31,751 nucleotides of DNA, from assembly GCA_017483985.1 (NCBI GenBank), contig JAFUUB010000002.1, positions 1 to 31,751 on the forward strand. The letters run 5' to 3'. This document shows, piece by piece, positions 16,670 through 23,115 of the stretch. The notes beneath the pieces are model-generated. The model was not told the DNA's origin and did no database searches. It saw nothing but the letters and a program-made list of their open reading frames with translations. The stretch comes from Bacteroidales bacterium (GTDB lineage Bacteria > Bacteroidota > Bacteroidia > Bacteroidales > UBA932). A program made the translations under genes and the position numbers. Each line of letters opens with the position of its first letter. Positions within the stretch are counted from its first letter, which is position 1.

Positions 16670-18682
16670 TCATTCGAAGATTTCTAGGATGGGCCGGCCA
16701 CGCCAGGAGTCCGGCATGTCCAGGTCCAGGTAATGCGCCACGGTCGCGGCAACGTCATATTGGTACATGGGGGCTTCGATCTGATGGCCTTCCTGGATGC
16801 CGCCGCCATAGGCGACGAAAGGCGCATAGATATCGGACGGCAAGGGCTCGCCGTGCCCGGTCCGGTGCCCGCCATGGTCGGAAGTTACGATCAGCAGGGT
16901 ATTCTCGATCATCCCTTCTTCGAAGAGGGTCTGGACAACGCCTTCGATGACCTTGTCCAGCCGGGAGAGCATCGCATAATAGTCGGGGGTGTACCAGCCG
17001 GCGCTGTGGCCGGTATGGTCGGGATAGTCCCAGGTAAAGAGCGCCAGTTCCGGTTCCTTGTCCACGATATATTGCCGGACGAACGCCAGTTCTTCCTCGA
17101 TGCCCTCCTCGGTCCCAGGGAACTGCCGGTGCATCGAGACCGCGGCCGTATCGATCACGTATTTGATGCCGTCCCACTGATACGTGCAGGCGGATTCGGC
17201 ATCCGGCCGGGCCTCGCGGAACAGGGTGAACAGGGTCGGAGGCATGCCGTTCGGTCCGGTCTGGGCCGGGGTGAAGGCGGGCTCCCTGGAATCCCAGGCG
17301 ATATAACCATGGACTTCGGGGCCGGCGCCCATGAGCATCGTGGCCCAGTTGACGGCACTGGAGGAGGGCAGGACGGAGTGTTTGCGGGTCGTCCAGCTGC
17401 CTTCTTCCATCAGGCTGCGCAGGCAGGGCATATCGGCCGAGTCGACGGCAAAGCCGGCCAGGCCGTCGAAGCCCAGGATGATGGCGCGTCTGACAGGTTT
17501 GCGGGGAGCAACGGACGGTTTTCCCGCCAACGTGCCGCGCTGCCCCTCATAATGCTTCAGGAAATCAAGCACACGGATGGGCCACCAGTTCTTGTCGCCG
17601 GCCAGCATCCGGCGTTCGTCCGTAGAAGACTTTTGTCCTGCAGTCACCTGCTCCGTGCGGACTTCTTTCTTCGTGCCTTCGACATGGAAGGTCACCCGGG
17701 CATTCTCGGCCCGCACTTCCAACGTCACCGGAGCCCCCATGATCAGCGGCAGGTTGACATCGCCATGACCGGCCGGGAATCCGCAGCAGACCGGGACGTC
17801 GTAATCCCGCAGATAGCTGCTCAGCATCTCCTCCGCGGTCGCAAAGTCCAGGTCCGCATCGCAGTCGGTGAACTCTCCCAGGATAACGCCGCGGCAGCGG
17901 TCCATCACGCCATTGAGGATCAACATGTTGAAGAGCCGGTCGATGTTGTGCAGACTCTCCTCGACCTCTTCTATGAAAAGGATGATGTCTTCACCGCGGG
18001 TAGCATCCGCTTCCGTCCCGAGGATCGGGGCGAAGGTACAGATGTTGCCGCCGACCAGCGTACCGGTCGCCTTGCCACGGCGGTTGTCCGGATGGGCGGG
18101 GACGACATATTCGGGGATGGTCCCGGTCAGGATGTCACGCAGCAGGGTGCTGCTGGGATCGGTGCCGCCGGATTTGGCAAGGAAGGAGCCCATGGTTCCG
18201 TGGATGCTCATCACGCCCGCACGGGTTTCCATGCCATGCAGGGTGGTGATATCGCTGAAACCGGACAGCCATTTGGGATGGGCCGAAAGCTCTTCCTGAC
18301 CGAGCATGTCCACCAGCCGGATGGTCCCATATCCGCCCCGGTTGCAGATGATCGCCTTGATGGAAGGATCTTCCAGCGCCCAGCGGATGTCGGAGACGCG
18401 TTCCTTGGGCGTCCCGGCATATTTGCCCAGATAATGATTGTCCACATGGGCGCCGATCACCGGGACGAATCCCCAGCCGCGCAGCACTTCGGCGGCGCGG
18501 TCAACATTCTCCCGATCGGTAAAATACGACGGGGAAATCAGGGCGACCGTATCCCCCGGCCGCAGGAAGTCCGGCTCCCGGCAGGACAGGCGGACCGGCT
18601 CCGGAAGGACCTTGTCTCCGGAACAGGCGGCCAGGAAAAAGACGGTAGCGAGCAGCCCGGAACGGAATAACCGACGGAACAT
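16670..18682 (-). CDS. Lipoprotein fusing an S66 LD-carboxypeptidase-like domain to a type I phosphodiesterase domain
   Basis: A single 670-residue reading frame with two enzymes. Residues 1-20 are a lipoprotein signal ending LAAC. Residues ~32-335 are a peptidase S66 (LdcA/MccF) domain: CNRGGYGTIRLVDML (113-127), nucleophile Ser143 in GFSDIT, Glu238/239 in FIEEVEE, and His306 in PAGHGD. That family cuts LD-peptide bonds in muropeptides or related amides. After a ~60-residue linker, residues ~398-670 are an alkaline-phosphatase-superfamily phosphodiesterase: Asp405 in GFDG, nucleophile Ser442 with Asn445 in PSSSAVNW, Asp555/His559 in DYPDHTGH, Asp602/His603 in TSDHGGH, and His610. No stop or shift separates the halves. 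It probably acts at the periplasmic or outer face. It lies 6 nt after the preceding gene and 1 nt before the GH89 gene. Confidence 0.85.
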   Translation of the reverse strand: MFRRLFRSGLLATVFFLAACSGDKVLPEPVRLSCREPDFLRPGDTVALISPSYFTDRENVDRAAEVLRGWGFVPVIGAHVDNHYLGKYAGTPKERVSDIRWALEDPSIKAIICNRGGYGTIRLVDMLGQEELSAHPKWLSGFSDITTLHGMETRAGVMSIHGTMGSFLAKSGGTDPSSTLLRDILTGTIPEYVVPAHPDNRRGKATGTLVGGNICTFAPILGTEADATRGEDIILFIEEVEESLHNIDRLFNMLILNGVMDRCRGVILGEFTDCDADLDFATAEEMLSSYLRDYDVPVCCGFPAGHGDVNLPLIMGAPVTLEVRAENARVTFHVEGTKKEVRTEQVTAGQKSSTDERRMLAGDKNWWPIRVLDFLKHYEGQRGTLAGKPSVAPRKPVRRAIILGFDGLAGFAVDSADMPCLRSLMEEGSWTTRKHSVLPSSSAVNWATMLMGAGPEVHGYIAWDSREPAFTPAQTGPNGMPPTLFTLFREARPDAESACTYQWDGIKYVIDTAAVSMHRQFPGTEEGIEEELAFVRQYIVDKEPELALFTWDYPDHTGHSAGWYTPDYYAMLSRLDKVIEGVVQTLFEEGMIENTLLIVTSDHGGHRTGHGEPLPSDIYAPFVAYGGGIQEGHQIEAPMYQYDVAATVAHYLDLDMPDSWRGRPILEIFE

Positions 18683-18688
18683 GGCGGG

Positions 18689-19156
18689 TTACGGCCGTTT
18701 CATGCCGCGGGTACGCAGCCCCTCGGTAATCTCTTCCGGGGAAGTGACGGTCTTGGCCATGATCCAATGGACGGTCGGCGACCCGGAATCGCCCTTGGTT
18801 ATGGACTGGATGATATAGGCCTGCTTGAAGACCCAGCCGCGCTCACCCATGTAATTGGCGGCATCCAGGATGGAATTGAAGACGATGTCGCGGCCGGCCT
18901 CGTCGATCAGGGCCCGGTCGCGGCTCCAGAACTTGGTCTGCTGGCCGAAGTCGATATCGACGGTTACCTTATTGGTAAAGATGCCGTTGGTATAGGAGAC
19001 CAGCTCGCAGAAGACTTCATGGGGCTTGGCACGGGCGGCCGTATCCTGCGGCGCGAAAAGGTCGCCGGATGCCGGATCCTGGGCGGATGCCGCCACCGCG
19101 AAGAACAGCGCCAGGAGCATCAGGCTCCCTGTCATAAGGATTCTTTTCATCGTCAT
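18689..19156 (-). CDS. Small secreted protein of unknown function
   Basis: A 155-residue protein with a clear Sec signal (MKRILMTGSLMLLALFFAVAASA, cleavage before QDPASG). I do not recognise the family. The mature part is mixed alpha/beta with a KVTVDIDFGQQTKFW strand region, then NSILDAANYMGERGWVFKQAYI, and a basic C-terminus. The open frame extends to 19357, but that part overlaps the upstream gene in another frame. The ATG at 19156 overlaps the phosphoesterase stop by four bases (ATGA), and the signal peptide begins there, so I choose it. An ATG two codons later (19150) is equally possible. It sits in the middle of a five-gene operon in which every product is exported. Confidence 0.75.
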   Translation of the reverse strand: MTMKRILMTGSLMLLALFFAVAASAQDPASGDLFAPQDTAARAKPHEVFCELVSYTNGIFTNKVTVDIDFGQQTKFWSRDRALIDEAGRDIVFNSILDAANYMGERGWVFKQAYIIQSITKGDSGSPTVHWIMAKTVTSPEEITEGLRTRGMKRP

Positions 19157-20160
19157 TTCTTTTTGGGTGAGTAATTCATACGGACGGGCTCCCAGTCGAC
19201 GGAGCCGTCCTGATGGACATTGATGCGGACCATATAGTCGCCCGGATCGGGATTCTCGTTCTCGTTCATGGATTCCAGCGTCAGGTAATGCACCCCGTTG
19301 AAATCCCGTTCGTCCCATTTGTGGACGTGGCCGCAGAACACGCAGGTCGCATTCCATTTTTCGAACTGGTTCAGCAGGTAGAAGGTCTCTTCCCGGGTGA
19401 ACGTCGAGGCGAATTCAAAGAACTGGGGACGGAAGATGTTCGTATGCGAGAAAACGAAGGTATTGCGGTAGCCCGATTCACCGTCGCCATATTCCCCGTC
19501 CAGGACGCCCTGGTTGATCAGGTCGATCTGCGTCTGGCCGAGCGTACCGCTGGCGGAGTCCAGGAAGATCAGGTGGTCGAAGGCAATGTCCCCATCCTCC
19601 TTGACAACGAGGACGTCAATCTCATAGAAGGACGAATGGAAGATGTTGGACCACAGCGCCCAGCCGTTGTGGGTAATGTCGTGGTTGCCGACCACCGGGA
19701 AGAACGGGTAGGTGATCTCGTCATAGGTCATCGTCGCTCTGCCGGGGCCGTTGTAAATATAATGGTAACCGTCATCCGCTATGGTATAGTGGGCCCTGAC
19801 ATAACGGTCCTTCGCTTCCTGGATCAGGGAGTCCAGCGTGATGTAGTATTCCGCCTTGGTATCGGCGATATCCCCCAGGTGGGCATAGAACAGGTCGTCG
19901 TCCCGCAGGCCGATGGCCAGCATCTCGTCCATGCGGCCCGGATCGGTGGTCAGGTGGCTGTCGGCACCGACGATGAAGGAATAATCGCCCTCGGCGGACA
20001 GGTAAACCGTCTCGTTATAGTGCTGACGGTAAAAGAGGTCGGACATTTTCACACGGTCCTCGACGGCGGTACCGGCCATGAGGACGCCGAGGGGGCTGAC
20101 CTTGTCGCAGGCGGTCAGCAGGCAAACGGCTATGGAAAGGAGGGTTTGGATCCGTTTCAT
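19153..20160 (-). CDS. Calcineurin-like metallophosphoesterase lipoprotein
   Basis: A 335-residue exported phosphoesterase. The N-terminus MKRIQTLLSIAVCLLTAC is a lipoprotein signal with lipobox LTAC. The dinuclear metal motifs appear in order: Asp67-x-His69 in GADSHL, GDIAD (Asp97, Asp100), GNHD (Asn159, His160, Asp161), His239 in FVFSHTN, and GHVH (His278, His280). Likely substrates are phosphomonoesters or diesters outside the inner membrane; the specificity cannot be read. The frame is open to 20181, but the ATG at 20160, 1 nt after the barrel-protein stop, begins the signal peptide. It overlaps the next gene by ATGA. Its pairing with a second phosphodiesterase domain two genes on suggests a phosphorylated or phosphodiester-linked glycan as target, which is inference. 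Confidence 0.87.
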   Translation of the reverse strand: MKRIQTLLSIAVCLLTACDKVSPLGVLMAGTAVEDRVKMSDLFYRQHYNETVYLSAEGDYSFIVGADSHLTTDPGRMDEMLAIGLRDDDLFYAHLGDIADTKAEYYITLDSLIQEAKDRYVRAHYTIADDGYHYIYNGPGRATMTYDEITYPFFPVVGNHDITHNGWALWSNIFHSSFYEIDVLVVKEDGDIAFDHLIFLDSASGTLGQTQIDLINQGVLDGEYGDGESGYRNTFVFSHTNIFRPQFFEFASTFTREETFYLLNQFEKWNATCVFCGHVHKWDERDFNGVHYLTLESMNENENPDPGDYMVRINVHQDGSVDWEPVRMNYSPKKK

Positions 20161-20161
20161 T

Positions 20162-20911
20162 TTACCAGACATATTTGACACCCATTTTCATGGAAGTTTC
20201 ATAGCGCGTGGCCAATTGGCTGATACTCCCGGCCGGCCGCACGTTGAATTCGCCGAACAGTTTCATGTCCAGCGGGAGCGAGGCATGGAAGCGGACGCCC
20301 CAATTGATGTTCCAGTTCTCATAATAGAACTGGTCGTAGTTCCGGATGAACAGGCCCAGGTTCCATTTGTTGGCGCGGGGCAGGATGTTGACACCCAGGC
20401 CGAAGGTCATGACCAGAGGCTCGGTATAGCCGGCGTCCGTGCCCATGCCGTTCTTGTCCTTGACGTGGTTCATCCGGTAGCGGATCAGGCTCTCGCCGAT
20501 GCGCATGTCGAAATGGGGTGTCTCGAGGGAGATGGAGAAATTGGCAATCCCCTCATACACACGCCATTGATTGTAGCGGTTGAGCAGGAACCGACCGTCG
20601 AAATAGACATTTCCGTAGCGGAACGGCAGCCGGTAGGTACCCATGACGTCCAGGCTGTAGAGCTGCTTGAGCAACTGGACCTGCTCGCCGCCGCTGAGGC
20701 TCCAGCGGTCCGACAGATGGCGGGTATAGGTGGCCGCCTCGCCGATGAACCAGTCCGTGACGACATTGTAACCGCCTGTCAGATAGCCGCTGACTTCGTT
20801 TCTGTGCACGCCGTCATAGGCGCGGGGGCCGCTGTATGTCTGGGCGGAAAGACCCACCCCGGCCAGCAGTGCCGCAAGCGAAAACAATCTTCTTAGCAAC
20901 GTGTTTTTCAT
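20162..20911 (-). CDS. Predicted outer-membrane beta-barrel protein of unknown function
   Basis: A 249-residue protein with a signal peptide (KNTLLRRLFSLAALLAGVGLSA) and a mature region of alternating hydrophobic/polar, aromatic-rich strands: EVSGYLTGGYNVVTDWFIG, NVYFDGRFLLNRYNQWRVYEG, NKWNLGLFIRNYDQFYYENW. It ends KMGVKYVW, an aromatic C-terminal strand as in outer-membrane barrels. No named family is recognised. The open frame runs on to 21175, but that part overlaps the acetyltransferase gene; the ATG at 20911 starts the signal peptide. It is the first gene of the five-gene operon, with a possible promoter at 20939-20972, and could be its pore or anchor. Confidence 0.75.
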   Translation of the reverse strand: MKNTLLRRLFSLAALLAGVGLSAQTYSGPRAYDGVHRNEVSGYLTGGYNVVTDWFIGEAATYTRHLSDRWSLSGGEQVQLLKQLYSLDVMGTYRLPFRYGNVYFDGRFLLNRYNQWRVYEGIANFSISLETPHFDMRIGESLIRYRMNHVKDKNGMGTDAGYTEPLVMTFGLGVNILPRANKWNLGLFIRNYDQFYYENWNINWGVRFHASLPLDMKLFGEFNVRPAGSISQLATRYETSMKMGVKYVW

Positions 20912-20938
20912 CAAATGCCTTCTGAAAAAAACAATTTG

Positions 20939-20972
20939 TAAATATACGAAAAACTCTCCAGTATCGGTCAAA
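20939..20972 (-). promoter_or_regulatory. Possible promoter for the barrel protein-GH89 operon
   Basis: Minus-strand TATATTTA at 20946-20939 differs from TAnnTTTG only in the last base, and TTTG lies at 20972-20969, with a 22-nt spacer that is slightly long. It would leave about 20 nt of leader before the ATG at 20911. Readthrough from the acetyltransferase gene is the alternative. Confidence 0.4.
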
Positions 20973-21546
20973 GAATCCGATCGTCTTCCGTGATGGGCCG
21001 CAGGACGCGGCAGGGATTGCCGGCGGCTACCACATCGGCCGGAATGTCTTTCGTGACGATGCTCCCGGCCCCGATGACGCTGCGGTCGCCGATGGTGACC
21101 CCGGGCATGACGATGACCCCGGCGCCGAACCAAACGTTGTTGCCGATGGTGATGGGCCTGTGGTAGACCAGCCACCGGGCACGCTCGGCGGCGTCGACCG
21201 GATGGCAGGCGGTCAAGAACTGGCAGCCGGGACCGACCAGGACATGGTCGCCGAAACGGACTTTGCCCCCGTCCAGGATGGTCACGCCGTGGTTGGCGAA
21301 GAAATCTTCTCCGAGTTCGATATTGTAGCCATAGTCACAGATGAAGGGCGGATAGAAGCAGAACCGCTCGCCCGTCTTCCCGAGCAGCTGGCCGAGGATC
21401 TCCCGCTGGGCATCGAAATCCATGGCAGAGAGTTGGTTATATCGGTGGCACAACTCCTTGGCCCGTTTCACGTCGGCAAGCAGTTCGGGGTCGGAACCGG
21501 CATTGTACGGCAGACCGGCATCGCGTTTTTCTTTTTCAGTCATCAT
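20968..21546 (-). CDS. LacA/Maa-type sugar O-acetyltransferase
   Basis: A 192-residue acetyl-CoA-dependent O-acetyltransferase of the maltose/galactoside acetyltransferase group. The N-terminal helical Maa domain (EKEKRDAGLPYNAGSDPELL, then RYNQL) is followed by a left-handed beta-helix with hexapeptide repeats (FICDYGYNIELGEDFFANHG, VRFGDHVLVGPG, ITIGNNVWFGAGVIVMPGVT, IGDRSVIGAGSIVTKDIPA). The catalytic histidine is His115 in LTACHPVD, at the same number as in LacA. Two adjacent ATGs (21546, 21543) are possible starts behind the GGAGG of the leader. The physiological acceptor is unknown. The gene has its own complete promoter and faces away from the PepSY-like gene. Confidence 0.9.
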   Translation of the reverse strand: MMTEKEKRDAGLPYNAGSDPELLADVKRAKELCHRYNQLSAMDFDAQREILGQLLGKTGERFCFYPPFICDYGYNIELGEDFFANHGVTILDGGKVRFGDHVLVGPGCQFLTACHPVDAAERARWLVYHRPITIGNNVWFGAGVIVMPGVTIGDRSVIGAGSIVTKDIPADVVAAGNPCRVLRPITEDDRIL

Positions 21547-21563
21547 CGTTCCTGTTCTTCCTC

Positions 21564-21594
21564 CAAAGATAGGAAAACTGCCGGAGAACCCAAA
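21564..21594 (-). promoter_or_regulatory. Predicted Bacteroidota promoter for the acetyltransferase gene
   Basis: Minus strand: TTTG at 21594-21591, 19-nt spacer, TATCTTTG at 21571-21564. This is a full consensus match, 18 nt before the first ATG, with GGAGG just downstream of the box. Confidence 0.75.
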
Positions 21595-21663
21595 GCAGCC
21601 GTCCGGCATAATCCTTGTTTTCACAACGGGGCATGAATTATTTTCGTTTTTGCAAACAATTCA

Positions 21664-21671
21664 TATATTTG
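21664..21671 (+). promoter_or_regulatory. Predicted -7 box for the PepSY-like gene
   Basis: TATATTTG, an exact -7 consensus. The -33 position (about 21642-21645) holds TTTC rather than TTTG in a T-rich stretch. The ATG at 21703 follows after 31 nt, and an in-frame ATG at 21691 after 19 nt. Confidence 0.6.
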
Positions 21672-21702
21672 CAATTTAAACGATTAATTAATGTTCACTA
21701 AC

Positions 21703-22152
21703 ATGAAAAAAGCTCTTTTGATCCTCGTCGCCGTGGTAGCGCTCCTCGCGATTCCTGCCGCCATCCTCCGGGCTGACCGCGACCGCATCATCCCCCCGAG
21801 CGAACTCCCCGCTGCCGCCCAGGCATTCATCCAGCAGCATTTCCCGGGTCAGACCATTACCTTCGCCAAGAAGGAGTTTGACAATATGCGGACGAAATAT
21901 GAGGCCAACCTGGACAATGGTACCGAAATCACGTTCGACGCCAAAGGTGTATGGGATAAGGTGGACTGCCAGTATCAGGCGGTTCCCGCAGCCCTGATCC
22001 CGGCTCCCATCGCAGCCGCCGTCCAGCAGCAGTTCCCGAACAGGGTCATCACCAAGATCGACAAGGAACGTCATGGATATGACATCGAACTCGGCGACGA
22101 ACTCGAACTGAAGTTCAACAAGAACGGCAAACTGCTCTACATCGACGACTAG
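21703..22152 (+). CDS. PepSY-like (DUF2874) periplasmic protein
   Basis: A 149-residue exported protein with a signal segment MKKALLILVAVVALLAIPAA and two tandem copies of a ~55-residue unit. Copy one starts LPAAAQAFIQQHFPGQTI and ends ITFDAKGVWDKVD. Copy two starts IPAPIAAAVQQQFPNRVI and ends LKFNKNGKLLYIDD. This is the DUF2874/PepSY-like beta-lactamase-inhibitor-like family of Bacteroidota, typically small periplasmic proteins of unknown role. I chose the ATG at 21703 because the lysines and the hydrophobic core begin there; 21691 would add MFTN. A strong hairpin terminator lies 21 nt after the stop, so it is probably monocistronic. The stop is TAG. Confidence 0.83.
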   Translation: MKKALLILVAVVALLAIPAAILRADRDRIIPPSELPAAAQAFIQQHFPGQTITFAKKEFDNMRTKYEANLDNGTEITFDAKGVWDKVDCQYQAVPAALIPAPIAAAVQQQFPNRVITKIDKERHGYDIELGDELELKFNKNGKLLYIDD

Positions 22153-22172
22153 TTTCTCCGTGAATGAATGAC

Positions 22173-22201
22173 AATAGCGCTCCGGCTTCCGGGGCGCTAT
22201 T
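22173..22201 (+). terminator. Intrinsic terminator after the PepSY-like gene
   Basis: AATAGCGC-T-CCGG at 22173-22185, loop CTT, CCGG-G-GCGCTATT at 22189-22201: a 13-bp stem with one G-U pair, followed by TTGTGTT-type sequence. It sits between two convergent genes and may serve both. Confidence 0.75.
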
Positions 22202-22230
22202 TGTGTTATATGCTGTTTCTCGGATGAAGC

Positions 22231-22635
22231 TTATTCCTTCTCGAGTGAACGGAGTCCTGCGCGGATGTTGTCGATGACAGCCTTTGAGGAGAAAGTGGCA
22301 CCGGTCACGGCATCATAGGATTGGGTCGCTGCTTCATGGGCACTCTTACCGACAGCGGCATTCAGCAGACCGCTGTCAATAACGCGTTGGAAGAAACCCG
22401 GCGTCTCTTCGTTCGGCAGGGCCTTGATTTCAGTGACAATGCCGTCCACAAGCGTGATCTCCAATGGGGTCGTGCCCTTGTAACCTTGGATGTCTTTCCC
22501 GATTTCCGTCGTATTGACAACAAGGGTGTCATGGGGAGCCTTGGCGGATTTGCTCCGGGTTCCGCAGGAACTGCCGACCAGGCAGATTGAGAGAAGGGTG
22601 ACAGCGACCGCTGTTCCAAGAAAGAAGTTTTTCAT
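22231..22635 (-). CDS. Small exported FMN-binding-domain protein
   Basis: A 134-residue protein with an N-terminal export signal (NFFLGTAVAVTLLSICLVGSSC; a lipoprotein cysteine is possible, though the lipobox is weak) and a single FMN-binding domain like those of RnfG and NqrC. The motif DAVTGATFSS (108-117) matches the ApbE flavinylation consensus D-x-x-S/T-G-A-T-x-S/T, with Ser116 as the likely attachment residue. Stand-alone domains of this type are electron carriers or substrates of extracytoplasmic flavin redox systems. No rnf, nqr or apbE gene is nearby, so its partner is unknown. The ATG at 22635 lies 19 nt behind a TATCTTTG box. Confidence 0.85.
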   Translation of the reverse strand: MKNFFLGTAVAVTLLSICLVGSSCGTRSKSAKAPHDTLVVNTTEIGKDIQGYKGTTPLEITLVDGIVTEIKALPNEETPGFFQRVIDSGLLNAAVGKSAHEAATQSYDAVTGATFSSKAVIDNIRAGLRSLEKE

Positions 22636-22654
22636 GTTTCCGTTATTTCTTCGG

Positions 22655-22662
22655 CAAAGATA
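22655..22662 (-). promoter_or_regulatory. Predicted -7 box for the FMN-binding protein gene
   Basis: Minus-strand TATCTTTG, an exact -7 consensus, 19 nt before the ATG. No clear TTTG lies at -33. Confidence 0.55.
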
Positions 22663-22756
22663 AGAAGACCGTCCCGCTTTTCCTATCCCTATTTTTAGGG
22701 ATTCCGCGCGACCCTTACCCCTCGGCGAGCGGATTGACTATTCCTCAGGATGCCAG

Positions 22757-22942
22757 GTGTTATCTAAATCTTTTGATAAGACCTGGTTCCGCATCATCGC
22801 TTGGGATGCTCCTCAGATAAAGAAAGGAGATACCGTCCATGTCCTTGGAAGACTCCGGGAAAGGCGGTATACTGGTGCAGATGGAATCGAGCAGAGGTTA
22901 TTTGAAGTCATAGCAAGTTCAGTTGAACCCGTTTCTGCGTGA
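22757..22942 (+). pseudogene. ssb: C-terminal fragment of a single-stranded DNA-binding protein
   Basis: The sequence DKTWFRIIAWDAPQIKKGD and then VHVLGRLRERRYTGADGIEQ, ending EVIASSVEPV, matches the last three strands of the SSB OB-fold (the usual W-x-x-I-x-A-W, K-K-G-D-x-V-x-V-x-G-R-L-R, Y, DG, EV pattern). The first ~50 residues of the fold are missing. The frame upstream of 22757 is open for some codons but lacks SSB sequence and a good ATG; the GTG at 22757 is only a nominal start. It is best read as a remnant of a full-length ssb cut at its 5' side, followed by its own terminator. It marks the left edge of the accessory region. Confidence 0.55.
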
Positions 22943-22973
22943 TTCCGGTTTGACTGAACCCTAGAAGTATCGG

Positions 22974-23013
22974 AACAGGTCGGTTTCATACAGGGAACCG
23001 GCCTGTTTTGGTT
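22974..23013 (+). terminator. Intrinsic terminator after the ssb remnant
   Basis: AACAGGTCGGTT (22974-22985) and AACCGGCCTGTT (22996-23007) form a 12-bp stem with one G-U pair around a 10-nt loop, followed by TTGGTTT. It isolates the RHS promoter from upstream transcription. Confidence 0.7.
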
Positions 23014-23054
23014 TATCCACACCTGTAAACAAAAAGAATTCACATACATAACCC

Positions 23055-23085
23055 CTTGCTATTCCCGTAATAATGATTATCTTTC
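23055..23085 (+). promoter_or_regulatory. Predicted promoter for the RHS gene
   Basis: CTTG at 23055-23058, 19-nt spacer, TATCTTTC at 23078-23085: one mismatch in each box against TTTG/TAnnTTTG. It lies 30 nt before the ATG at 23116. The surrounding DNA is AT-richer than the gene itself. Confidence 0.55.
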
Positions 23086-23115
23086 GAAGAACGAATCCCT
23101 AACGCTTTTCTCAGT

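Noticed and set aside
16733..18670. A 645-codon antisense frame opposite the S66-phosphodiesterase gene, and similar long antisense frames at 4658-6274, 10441-11874 and 23791-24828
   Set aside because: Each lies exactly opposite a well-supported gene and has His/Arg/Gly-rich composition without recognisable motifs, as expected of shadows in high-GC DNA.
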